Source: Endomicrobium sp. (GTDB taxonomy: Bacteria; Elusimicrobiota; Endomicrobiia; Endomicrobiales; Endomicrobiaceae). From it: DNA of 21,546 nucleotides. Of the stretch, positions 5,386 to 10,990 are shown piece by piece. Both the position numbers and the translations under genes were made by a program. The notes beneath the pieces were generated by a model. That model did not search any database and was not told where the DNA came from. It saw only the letters and a program-made list of their open reading frames with translations. Every line of letters begins with the position of its first letter. Within the stretch, counting starts at the first letter, position 1. The stretch lies in NCBI GenBank assembly GCA_031262135.1, contig JAISIG010000009.1, positions 1-21,546 on the forward strand, given 5' to 3'.

Positions 5386-6672
5386 ATGGAAATAGAAATG
5401 ACGAAAGAGTTTAGTGAAGTGATTAGTTCAGTAAAGAGTGGCATTAATATCTTTTTGACAGGTAATGCAGGAACGGGAAAGACTACATTGATTAAGTATA
5501 TTAGTAAGGAAGTTAAGAATAGTGTTATTGTTTCACCTACGGGTATTTCAGCAGTTAATGTAGGTGGTATGACAATACATTCATTTTTTCAGATACCTTT
5601 TGGTGAGATACATAATCCGGATAAGTTGTACTTTGATATAAAGATTAATAAAGTTAAGAGAGATTTAATTAATAAGATTAAGTTGTTAATTATTGATGAG
5701 GTTTCAATGGTTAGATGTGACTTATTGGATAGTGTTGATTATGTGTTGAGGAGAATAAGGAATAGTAAAGAGCCATTTGGTGGAGTTCAGTTGTTATTAT
5801 GTGGAGACTTGAGACAGTTGAGTCCTGTTGCAAAGCAGGATGAGTATAAGATATTGAGTGAATACTATGATAGTATGTATTTTTTTGGGAGTAAGGCTTT
5901 GCAGAAAACATATTATACATTGTTTGAGTTGACTAAATTATTTAGACAAGTTGATAAAGGATTTATTGATATATTGAACAATGTAAGAAATAGTGTAGTT
6001 GATGAAAGTGATTTGGAAGTTATTAATAGTAGAGTTGGGAGATGTAATGTTAATGAGAGCATATTTTTAACTACACATAATTATAAGGCTGAAGAGTTAA
6101 ATAAAATTGGATTAAATAAATTGTCAGGAGAGGAATATATTTTTGAGGGATTTATTAAAGATAACTTTTCAGAAAATATATTGCCTAATGTTAGAGAGCT
6201 TAAATTGAAGATAGGAGCTAAGGTAATGTTTTTGGTTAATAAGGTTGGAGAATATTATAATGGGCAGTTGGGAATAGTAAAAAATATTAGTGATGATATT
6301 ATTTATGTTGAGACAAATGAAAAGGTTGTAGAAGTTAAGAGATATGTATGGGATAATATTAAATATTCTTATGATGAAAAAACTGATGAAATAAATAGTT
6401 CTTCTATTGGAACATTTTGTCAGTTTCCTATAAAGTTAGCTTGGGCAATAACAATACATAAAAGTCAGGGATTGACATTTGATAAGATAATTATTGATTG
6501 TAAAGATTCTTTTGCTGATGGACAAATATATACAGCTCTTTCAAGATGTAAAACATTGGAAGGAATTACTTTGGTAGAACCTTTATCTTTGGAACATTTT
6601 AATGTTAAAAATAGTGATGAGGTTGATAAATATTTTGAGAGCAAGAAAAATTTATTTGATCTATTTATGTAG
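5386..6672 (+). CDS. Pif1/RecD-like SF1B DNA helicase
   Basis: This is an ATP-dependent DNA helicase, expected to act 5'-3' in phage DNA replication or recombination. Motifs in order: Walker A GNAGTGKTT (26-34), motif Ia PTGISAVNVGG (51-61), Walker B IIDEVSMV (102-109), motif III GDLRQLSPV (140-148), motif IV-type LFRQ (185-188), motif V AITIHKSQGLTFDKIIID (354-371) and motif VI YTALSRCK (382-389). All core SF1B motifs are present and 428 aa is normal for a compact phage Pif1/Dda-type enzyme. There is a good promoter just upstream. ATG at 5386 is the first start; a Met four codons later is a less likely alternative. It ends with TAG, showing that amber is read as stop. Confidence 0.9.
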   Translation: MEIEMTKEFSEVISSVKSGINIFLTGNAGTGKTTLIKYISKEVKNSVIVSPTGISAVNVGGMTIHSFFQIPFGEIHNPDKLYFDIKINKVKRDLINKIKLLIIDEVSMVRCDLLDSVDYVLRRIRNSKEPFGGVQLLLCGDLRQLSPVAKQDEYKILSEYYDSMYFFGSKALQKTYYTLFELTKLFRQVDKGFIDILNNVRNSVVDESDLEVINSRVGRCNVNESIFLTTHNYKAEELNKIGLNKLSGEEYIFEGFIKDNFSENILPNVRELKLKIGAKVMFLVNKVGEYYNGQLGIVKNISDDIIYVETNEKVVEVKRYVWDNIKYSYDEKTDEINSSSIGTFCQFPIKLAWAITIHKSQGLTFDKIIIDCKDSFADGQIYTALSRCKTLEGITLVEPLSLEHFNVKNSDEVDKYFESKKNLFDLFM

Positions 6673-6689
6673 TTATAAAAAATTATTTA

Positions 6690-6697
6690 TATATTTG
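6690..6697 (+). promoter_or_regulatory. Possible -7 element before the OB-fold gene
   Basis: TATATTTG followed by CAG matches the -7 consensus, 10 nt before the ATG at 6708. No TTTG sits at the right distance upstream. If it is used, the transcript would be almost leaderless and would start the OB-fold gene plus tRNA-Asn independently of the helicase. Confidence 0.45.
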
Positions 6698-6707
6698 CAG
6701 CGATATT

Positions 6708-7001
6708 ATGGAATTAATTTGTTTGTTTAAAGAAATTTTTCAGGAGAGTAGTGGTGAAAGTAATGGTGTTAAATGGCATAAAGCAGATGTTGTTGTATGG
6801 CTTGATAGTATGAAACATGATGAATTATGCTTTACAACTTTTGATGATGCTACTATTGATCTATTAAAAACTTTAAAGAAAGAACAGGTAATAAAAATAT
6901 ATTTTACACTTAAAAGTAAAATGTTTAATGGAAAGTATTGGAATAGTTTTCAAATTAATATGGTGGATGTAAATAAGGAAGAATTTTATATTCACAAATA
7001 G
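6708..7001 (+). CDS. DUF3127-like OB-fold (SSB-type) protein, 97 aa
   Basis: The spacing of aromatic and hydrophobic residues matches the small Bacteroidota OB-fold family DUF3127, thought to bind single-stranded DNA: WHKADVVVWLD (~22-32), ELCFTTFDDATIDLLKTLKK (~39-58), VIKIYFTLKSKMFNGKYWNS (~61-80), FQINMVDVN at the end. Its place right after a helicase fits a replication role. The assignment is from memory of the family pattern. The last two sense codons (CAC AAA) and the stop TAG lie inside the tRNA-Asn gene that follows; the stop codon is the tRNA's U8-A9-G10. There is a possible -7 element just upstream. Confidence 0.75.
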   Translation: MELICLFKEIFQESSGESNGVKWHKADVVVWLDSMKHDELCFTTFDDATIDLLKTLKKEQVIKIYFTLKSKMFNGKYWNSFQINMVDVNKEEFYIHK

Positions 7002-7063
7002 CTCAATGGTAGAGCACCTGACTGTTAATCAGGTGGTTGAAGGTTCAAATCCTTCTTTGTGAA
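6992..7063 (+). tRNA. tRNA-Asn (anticodon GTT)
   Basis: A full cloverleaf can be drawn: acceptor TCACAAA (6992-6998) with TTTGTGA (7056-7062), D stem GCTC/GAGC (7001-7004 with 7012-7015), anticodon stem CCTGA/TCAGG (7017-7021 with 7029-7033) around CTGTTAA with anticodon GTT at 7024-7026, and T stem GAAGG/CCTTC around TTCAAAT. The discriminator is A7063, unusual for tRNA-Asn (normally G). CCA is not encoded. Its 5' end overlaps the OB-fold gene by 10 nt. Confidence 0.93.
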
Positions 7064-7083
7064 CAAACCTCTTTTCGTCCAAG

Positions 7084-7147
7084 AGTTATATAGTTTAAAT
7101 GGTAAAATAACGAAATGTAGATGTAGGTTCAAATCCTATTATAACTC
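7084..7147 (+). pseudogene. tRNA-like sequence lacking an anticodon arm
   Basis: Acceptor AGTTATA (7084-7090) pairs fully with TATAACT (7140-7146), extendable to 8 bp with G7083-C7147. T8-A9 follow, then a D stem GTTT/AAAT (7093-7096 with 7105-7108) around a GG-containing loop, and a T stem GTAGG/CCTAT (7123-7127 with 7135-7139) around TTCAAAT. Only 13 nt (7110-7122) lie between D arm and T arm, where about 22 are expected, and they form no stem. Total length is 64 nt. It is most simply a tRNA that lost its anticodon arm by a short deletion; the lost identity cannot be read. Confidence 0.6.
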
Positions 7148-7173
7148 CAAAATAAATAAAATAAAAATAAGAA

Positions 7174-7431
7174 ATGGAACAAGAAAAACAATTAGCCTTA
7201 GAGCAAGAAATTATGAGATTGAAACAAGAAAATGTTCAATTGAGAGATTTATGTCAAAAAATGGATATGACTAATAACTTTAAAAGATTAGATTATCTTT
7301 TTAATGTTATAGAAAGAATAGAAGTATATCCTGAAGAATTTACTGAAAGATGTATTGATGAAATAAAAAATGCAATATATCCTTCAAGAGATGAAGTTAA
7401 ACAGCAAGTTTTATCTGATGATGGAGAATAA
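7174..7431 (+). CDS. Small coiled-coil protein, 85 aa, paralogue of the 149-aa protein
   Basis: Residues 1-30 (MEQEKQLALEQEIMRLKQEN...) form a heptad-like coiled coil. The rest (FKRLDYLFNVIERIEVYPEE, then F-x-E-R-C-I-D-E-I) is helical and aligns with residues ~75-117 of the protein at 8481-8930 (YKRCDLLLRCIEFKDSFSN, then ITRCVNEIETAFF). I do not know a function; a small oligomeric adaptor is plausible. The overlapping frame 7059-7274 is rejected because it crosses the tRNA-like sequence. The ATG follows an A-rich leader 27 nt after the tRNA-like element. Confidence 0.75.
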   Translation: MEQEKQLALEQEIMRLKQENVQLRDLCQKMDMTNNFKRLDYLFNVIERIEVYPEEFTERCIDEIKNAIYPSRDEVKQQVLSDDGE

Positions 7432-7437
7432 TAAATT

Positions 7438-7590
7438 ATGTTGATAAAATTTAAAACTAAAATAAATATTGATGTATGTTGGAATGAAATTTATTTCATA
7501 CCAAGTTTGTATTTGATGAATAAATATATTTGTTTTAGTTTTTTATTTTTTCATATATCAATAGTTATAAAAAATATAAAAGATGTTTGA
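7438..7590 (+). CDS. Small hydrophobic/aromatic protein, 50 aa
   Basis: The frame is ATG 7438 to TGA 7590 and reads MLIKFKTKINIDVCWNEIYF, IPSLYLMNKYICFSFLFFHI, then SIVIKNIKDV. It is rich in Phe, Ile and Tyr and alternates in a beta-strand-like way; one hydrophobic run (31-43) could be membrane-associated. It fits exactly between two genes, 6 nt after the 85-aa gene's stop and overlapping the Dps-like gene's start by 8 nt. Short proteins with a similar 'cWnexYFxP' pattern occur in Bacteroides phages as far as I recall; function unknown. Confidence 0.55.
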   Translation: MLIKFKTKINIDVCWNEIYFIPSLYLMNKYICFSFLFFHISIVIKNIKDV

Positions 7591-8059
7591 ATCAAGTAGT
7601 ACTTTTAAAGTTGTAGAAAATCCTGTACATCAAGAAAAAAAAGATGAAGAAATTGTAATTAATGAATTCTTTTTTATAAATTTTCTTAATATACTTGAAG
7701 GATATAAAACAAAGAATAAAAATTTGCATTGGGCAGCTCCTAAAAATAATATTCATGAAAGACTTGATGAGTTTTTTGAAATATTAGGAGATTATCAAGA
7801 TAGCCTTGCAGAGCAATATATGGGTATATTAGGCAAGATGTTACCTAATGTAATTGAAGGAGTAATTCCTCAAGCATTAAATGCTAATGAATTTATATCT
7901 GAATTGTTGAATGATACTATGAATTTCTATAAGGTATTGAATAATGCAGATATAATGTATGCAGGGATAAAAAGTGAATGTGAGACATTCATAGCAAAAA
8001 TAAATCAATATAAATATTTATTTAGTTTATGCGATGTTCAATTACCAAATAATTATTAA
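7583..8059 (+). CDS. Dps/ferritin-like four-helix protein (DUF5856-like), 158 aa
   Basis: The N-terminal helix ends in NLHW (47-50), followed by HERLDEFFEILGDYQDSLAE (58-77). H49, H58, D62, D73 and E77 mirror the Dps ferroxidase set (His, His, Asp, Asp, Glu): the last four have the Dps spacing of 4, 11 and 4 residues, and the H49-H58 gap is 9 rather than about 12. The C-terminal half (FYKVLNNADIMYAGIKSECE, then FIAKINQYKYLFSLC) supplies the remaining helices. It could bind iron and protect DNA, or be a structural four-helix protein that has kept the ligands. It sits among small middle genes. The N-terminal ~20 residues are extra and probably disordered. Confidence 0.7.
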   Translation: MFESSSTFKVVENPVHQEKKDEEIVINEFFFINFLNILEGYKTKNKNLHWAAPKNNIHERLDEFFEILGDYQDSLAEQYMGILGKMLPNVIEGVIPQALNANEFISELLNDTMNFYKVLNNADIMYAGIKSECETFIAKINQYKYLFSLCDVQLPNNY

Positions 8060-8061
8060 TT

Positions 8062-8226
8062 ATGTGGAAAAGTGTAAAATTTGATAATTATGTGGAGTTA
8101 ACTAATTTTATGAATGAAAAGAATTTACATCCAGAAAATGTTTCAATAAATTCTTTTAAAAATTTAATGTATGATAGGTATGTATTAGAAATATTTTTAG
8201 TATATTATGAAACAAATGAACAATAA
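8062..8226 (+). CDS. Small hypothetical protein, 54 aa
   Basis: The frame runs from ATG 8062 to TAA 8226 and reads MWKSVKFDNYVELTNFMNEK, NLHPENVSINSFKNLMYDRY, then VLEIFLVYYETNEQ. The layout (helix, 'LxPENVxSI', then beta strand ending in VYY) is typical of a small alpha/beta phage protein family seen repeatedly in phages; function unknown. It starts 2 nt after the Dps-like gene's stop and overlaps the zinc-ribbon gene by 20 nt, filling what would otherwise be a 147-nt gap. Confidence 0.65.
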   Translation: MWKSVKFDNYVELTNFMNEKNLHPENVSINSFKNLMYDRYVLEIFLVYYETNEQ

Positions 8227-8488
8227 AAAAGAATTTGACGAAGAAAATGATGTCTATTATTGTAAAACATGTTTATCTTTAAAGATAAAAGAAGACATTA
8301 TTGATTCTGAAAAAATATTTTATTGTGGAAATTGTGGAAGTAGTGATGTTAATGATTTTATCAGTATAGATGAATGGATTAATTTGAAGAAATATACTCA
8401 AACAAGAATAAACCTACATGATAATACAGTTAAAAAAACATATAAATCAATTAAAGTAAAAAATGTTTTAATAAATAATAATGAATAA
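8207..8488 (+). CDS. Zinc-ribbon protein, 93 aa
   Basis: Two CxxC pairs, C19-x2-C22 (YYCKTCLSLKI) and C40-x2-C43 (FYCGNCGSSDV), form a zinc ribbon with a 17-residue loop, followed by an acidic 'ISIDEWINL' segment. Similar short zinc-ribbon proteins ('CKxCLSLxIK ... YCxxCGSxD ... IxEW') are common in Bacteroides phages. A nucleic-acid or protein-binding role is inferred. ATG 8207 overlaps the preceding 54-aa gene by 20 nt; Met4 at 8216 would reduce this to 11 nt. The stop overlaps the next gene's ATG by 8 nt. Confidence 0.75.
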   Translation: MKQMNNKKEFDEENDVYYCKTCLSLKIKEDIIDSEKIFYCGNCGSSDVNDFISIDEWINLKKYTQTRINLHDNTVKKTYKSIKVKNVLINNNE

Positions 8489-8930
8489 CATGGAAACAAA
8501 AACAAAAAAGAAAGTTGAAGTTAAAGGTTCAAAAGTTAAAACTGTTGAGCAACCTAAAATTAAAAGAGTAGTTGAACAAGAAGAAGGAGCTATTGAAGTT
8601 TCATCAGATGTATTTAAACAAGTTATTATAGAAAGAGATGAATTAAAAGCAGCTTGTGAAAAATATGAGATGATATTGAAGGACCTACAAGGAAAAGTAA
8701 TGGCAATGGGTATTGATGCATCTTATAAGAGATGTGATTTGCTTTTAAGATGTATTGAATTTAAAGATTCTTTTAGTAATGGACATATTACAAGATGTGT
8801 TAATGAAATAGAAACAGCATTCTTTGCAAAAGAAACAGAGACAATGAATGATGTTAAAGAATCTTTTAAAGAAGCAATAGATAAAGATATTAAGAGAAAT
8901 TCAGCTGGAAATAGTAAAGGTAAAAAATAA
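8481..8930 (+). CDS. Coiled-coil protein, 149 aa, paralogue of the 85-aa protein
   Basis: The N-terminus is a Lys/Val/Glu-rich low-complexity stretch (~1-35). A coiled coil follows (VIIERDELKAACEKYEMILK, ~48-67), then a helical domain (~78-118; YKRCDLLLRCIEFKD, ITRCVNEIETAFF) that matches the C-terminal half of the protein at 7174-7431. The tail is Lys-rich. This is a duplicated family with unknown function; its place just before the packaging genes suggests a scaffold, adaptor or regulatory partner, which is inference. The start could also be Met4 at 8490, which would avoid the 8-nt overlap. Confidence 0.75.
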   Translation: MNNMETKTKKKVEVKGSKVKTVEQPKIKRVVEQEEGAIEVSSDVFKQVIIERDELKAACEKYEMILKDLQGKVMAMGIDASYKRCDLLLRCIEFKDSFSNGHITRCVNEIETAFFAKETETMNDVKESFKEAIDKDIKRNSAGNSKGKK

Positions 8931-8931
8931 T

Positions 8932-9330
8932 ATGAATGATAATAATATAAATAAAACATTCAATCTAAAACCTGTTGATTTTAGACAATTTTTTGTTTAT
9001 TGGGTTAATTTTATTAAGCCTTATCATAATTTATCTGAAAAATGCATGAATGTATTTGCAGAACTTCTTTATCAAAGATATTTATTTTCTCAATCAATAT
9101 CAGATAGTAATTTGTTAGAAGAAATTGTAATGAATGTTAGTACAAAAAATAAAATTGCTAAACATTTTAATATTACAAATAATAATCTAAATTTAATATA
9201 CAGAAGAATTTCTGCACAAGGTGTAATAAAAAATAATAGAATAAATCCATTGTTTATTCCACCAATAGAAAAAGATAAAAAATCATTTAAACTATTATTT
9301 ATATTTAATGTAGATGAATCCAAAAAATGA
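8932..9330 (+). CDS. Winged/helix-turn-helix-like DNA-binding protein, 132 aa
   Basis: After an N-terminal helical part (PVDFRQFFVYWVNFIKPYHN, then LSEKCMNVFAELLYQRYLFS), residues 72-100 read NKIAKHFNITNNNLNLIYRR followed by ISAQGVIKN. This looks like an HTH with a recognition helix and the turn into a wing, followed by NPLFIPP and a beta strand. Phages of Bacteroides carry similar proteins upstream of the terminase. A transcription or packaging-initiation factor is possible: no TerS is otherwise recognised, and HTH proteins often fill that role. It ends overlapping the next gene by 17 nt. Confidence 0.7.
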   Translation: MNDNNINKTFNLKPVDFRQFFVYWVNFIKPYHNLSEKCMNVFAELLYQRYLFSQSISDSNLLEEIVMNVSTKNKIAKHFNITNNNLNLIYRRISAQGVIKNNRINPLFIPPIEKDKKSFKLLFIFNVDESKK

Positions 9331-9625
9331 TAAATATCTTCAACAGGTTGCAGATGAATTAAATCTGCCTTTTCTTGTTGTTAGAAATGCTTATTTTTTA
9401 TATTGGAAATTTATAAAAGATACAATAAAAGAAATACCATCAAATATAACAAAAGAAGAATTTTATAAAAAAACAACAGCTTTTAAAGTAATTAAAATTG
9501 GAACGTTTTATTTGAATTGGTATATACTTGATAGCAACAATAGAAAAAGAAAAGCAAGACAAGAACGTATAGAAAAATATAGAAAATTAAAAGAAGAAAA
9601 TGAACAAAGAAACAAAGAAGATTAA
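9314..9625 (+). CDS. Small helical protein, 103 aa, conserved-type gene upstream of terminase
   Basis: The protein opens with a helical region (DKYLQQVADELNLPFLVVRN, then YFLYWKFIKDTIKEIP) that resembles the first helices of IHF/HU-like or HTH proteins, followed by TKEEFYKKTTAFKVIKIGTF and a strongly charged C-terminal helix (NRKRKARQERIEKYRKLKEE). I recall similar 'QVAxELNLP ... YWKFIKxTI' proteins in Bacteroides phages near packaging genes. DNA binding is inferred from the basic tail and the fold impression. It overlaps the upstream gene by 17 nt and the downstream gene by 26 nt, consistent with coupled translation. Confidence 0.7.
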   Translation: MNPKNDKYLQQVADELNLPFLVVRNAYFLYWKFIKDTIKEIPSNITKEEFYKKTTAFKVIKIGTFYLNWYILDSNNRKRKARQERIEKYRKLKEENEQRNKED

Positions 9626-10043
9626 TATTAAAGACATAGAACCAAAATATACAAATATATTAGTGACTGCCAATGTATTTGATTTTGATGTTGTTGAGGG
9701 AAGTAATGTGTCTATAACATCAGGAGAAATAAAGCCATATCAAAAAATATTAAAAGTAGGTTCTTCAATTAGAGAATTTCAAGTTGGAGATATGGTATTA
9801 ATTAATTTTGATAGATATAAAGTTAGATTAGCTGACCAAGAAAAATTAATTAATGGAACTACTAATTATAAATCTGATCCTGTAGTAGGTATTGATATTC
9901 CGCATTATGAAATAAATAACGAAAAAGTAATGCTTATTGATGAAAGAGATATAGTATTCAAAATATTAGATATGGAAGAAGAAGTAGTATCTGTTCCTAA
10001 ATCTACTTTAATATTACCAAAAGAAAAACATTTCCATGCTTAA
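9600..10043 (+). CDS. GroES-like (co-chaperonin-type) protein, 147 aa
   Basis: Several parts follow Cpn10 order: an N-terminal strand 'IEPKYTNILVTA' (12-23), a segment resembling the mobile loop (~30-42), 'SGEIKPYQKILKVG' (41-54), 'FQVGDMVLINFDRYKV' (60-75) where VGD matches the Cpn10 V-G-D-x-V turn, and 'KVMLIDERDIVFKI' (109-122) corresponding to the 'YLILRESDILAI' strand. Residues 76-100 are an insertion. It may be a phage co-chaperonin helping fold capsid protein, as T4 gp31 does, or a virion protein using the same beta-barrel. Recognition is by pattern only. It lies directly upstream of packaging genes. Confidence 0.6.
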   Translation: MNKETKKINIKDIEPKYTNILVTANVFDFDVVEGSNVSITSGEIKPYQKILKVGSSIREFQVGDMVLINFDRYKVRLADQEKLINGTTNYKSDPVVGIDIPHYEINNEKVMLIDERDIVFKILDMEEEVVSVPKSTLILPKEKHFHA

Positions 10044-10629
10044 TTTATTTCAATATAAAGATAATGAAGTTATAGTATGTCCAGAAGCATTACTTTTAGA
10101 ACCTATAAAAAAAATATGGAATAGAGATAAAAGTAAAAACAAAAAGACTGCTATGAAAGAACTTGGATTTATATATTTTTATGCAGATCCAAGAAGTGAT
10201 TATAATTATATTACTAATGAATCAGAAAAAATACAATCAATAGTAAGAGGTGAAGGGTTATCAATAGGCTTTGAAATTGATAAGGATTTACAAACTGCAA
10301 TTGATTTTTATAATTCATTTAAATCTATACCGGTTAAATTAGTAGAAACTCTTTTGCAAACAGCTCAAAAATATAATAATTATATTAATGAACTTGACTT
10401 TAATGAAAGAGATGCAAAAGGAAGACCTCTTTATTCTCCTAATGCAATACAAAGTATGATTGACAAATCAGGTGATTATGTCATGAAATATCTTGATATG
10501 GAAAAAAATATCTTTAAAAAATTAGAAGAAGATAAATATAGAGCAAGAGGACAAAAAGACTTAGGTATTGCTGATAATGATGGAGTAGAATTTTTCTTAA
10601 ATAATAATAATGAAGAAAACAATGAATGA
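10036..10629 (+). CDS. Pre-terminase conserved phage protein, 197 aa
   Basis: The N-terminal part (MLNLFQYKDNEVIVCPEALL, then LEPIKKIWNR), the centre (ELGFIYFYADPRSDYNYITN) and the C-terminal helical part (SPNAIQSMIDKSGDYVMKYL) match the layout of a protein I know from crAss-like and related Bacteroides phages, where it lies shortly before TerL; its function is not established. The end is Asn/Glu-rich. A role in packaging or head assembly, including a terminase small subunit, is inferred from position. It overlaps its neighbours by 8 and 20 nt. Confidence 0.7.
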   Translation: MLNLFQYKDNEVIVCPEALLLEPIKKIWNRDKSKNKKTAMKELGFIYFYADPRSDYNYITNESEKIQSIVRGEGLSIGFEIDKDLQTAIDFYNSFKSIPVKLVETLLQTAQKYNNYINELDFNERDAKGRPLYSPNAIQSMIDKSGDYVMKYLDMEKNIFKKLEEDKYRARGQKDLGIADNDGVEFFLNNNNEENNE

Positions 10630-10975
10630 TGAAATTAAAATTATAAAAAATAAAATTAATCAAATTATTGAAGATATTAAAATTGAATATCAAAATAATG
10701 GACACAAATTTTATGAATTTAAATTATCTGTTAATAAAGATAATAATCAACTTATAAGAAATTATGATTATAAATTGTATTGTATTAGTTTTATTATAGA
10801 TGGATTTAAGGTTTTAAAAATGAATTTTATAATGAAAAATCAAGAAAGTAAAAAAGAAAAACTTGATACAATTTATAATGCTTATAAAAATTTTTATAAT
10901 CTTACAACAGGATTTATTGAAACACTTTATTATAAAGATATAATTACTTATGGCATAAGTAAACAATTGAAATAA
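10610..10975 (+). CDS. Hypothetical protein, 121 aa, before terminase
   Basis: No family is recognised. The protein is Lys/Asn/Ile-rich, with a helical N-terminus (DEIKIIKNKINQIIEDIKIE), a beta-like middle (YKLYCISFIIDGFKVLKMNF) and a helical end. There is no membrane segment and no Cys cluster. It overlaps the previous gene by 20 nt from ATG 10610; Met5 at 10622 would leave an 8-nt overlap and is equally plausible. The TerL start follows after 15 nt. Confidence 0.65.
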   Translation: MKKTMNDEIKIIKNKINQIIEDIKIEYQNNGHKFYEFKLSVNKDNNQLIRNYDYKLYCISFIIDGFKVLKMNFIMKNQESKKEKLDTIYNAYKNFYNLTTGFIETLYYKDIITYGISKQLK

Positions 10976-10990
10976 GAATAAATTGTATAT

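Noticed and set aside
7059..7274. Plus-strand frame of 71 codons
   Set aside because: It crosses the tRNA-like sequence and overlaps the better supported coiled-coil gene in another frame.
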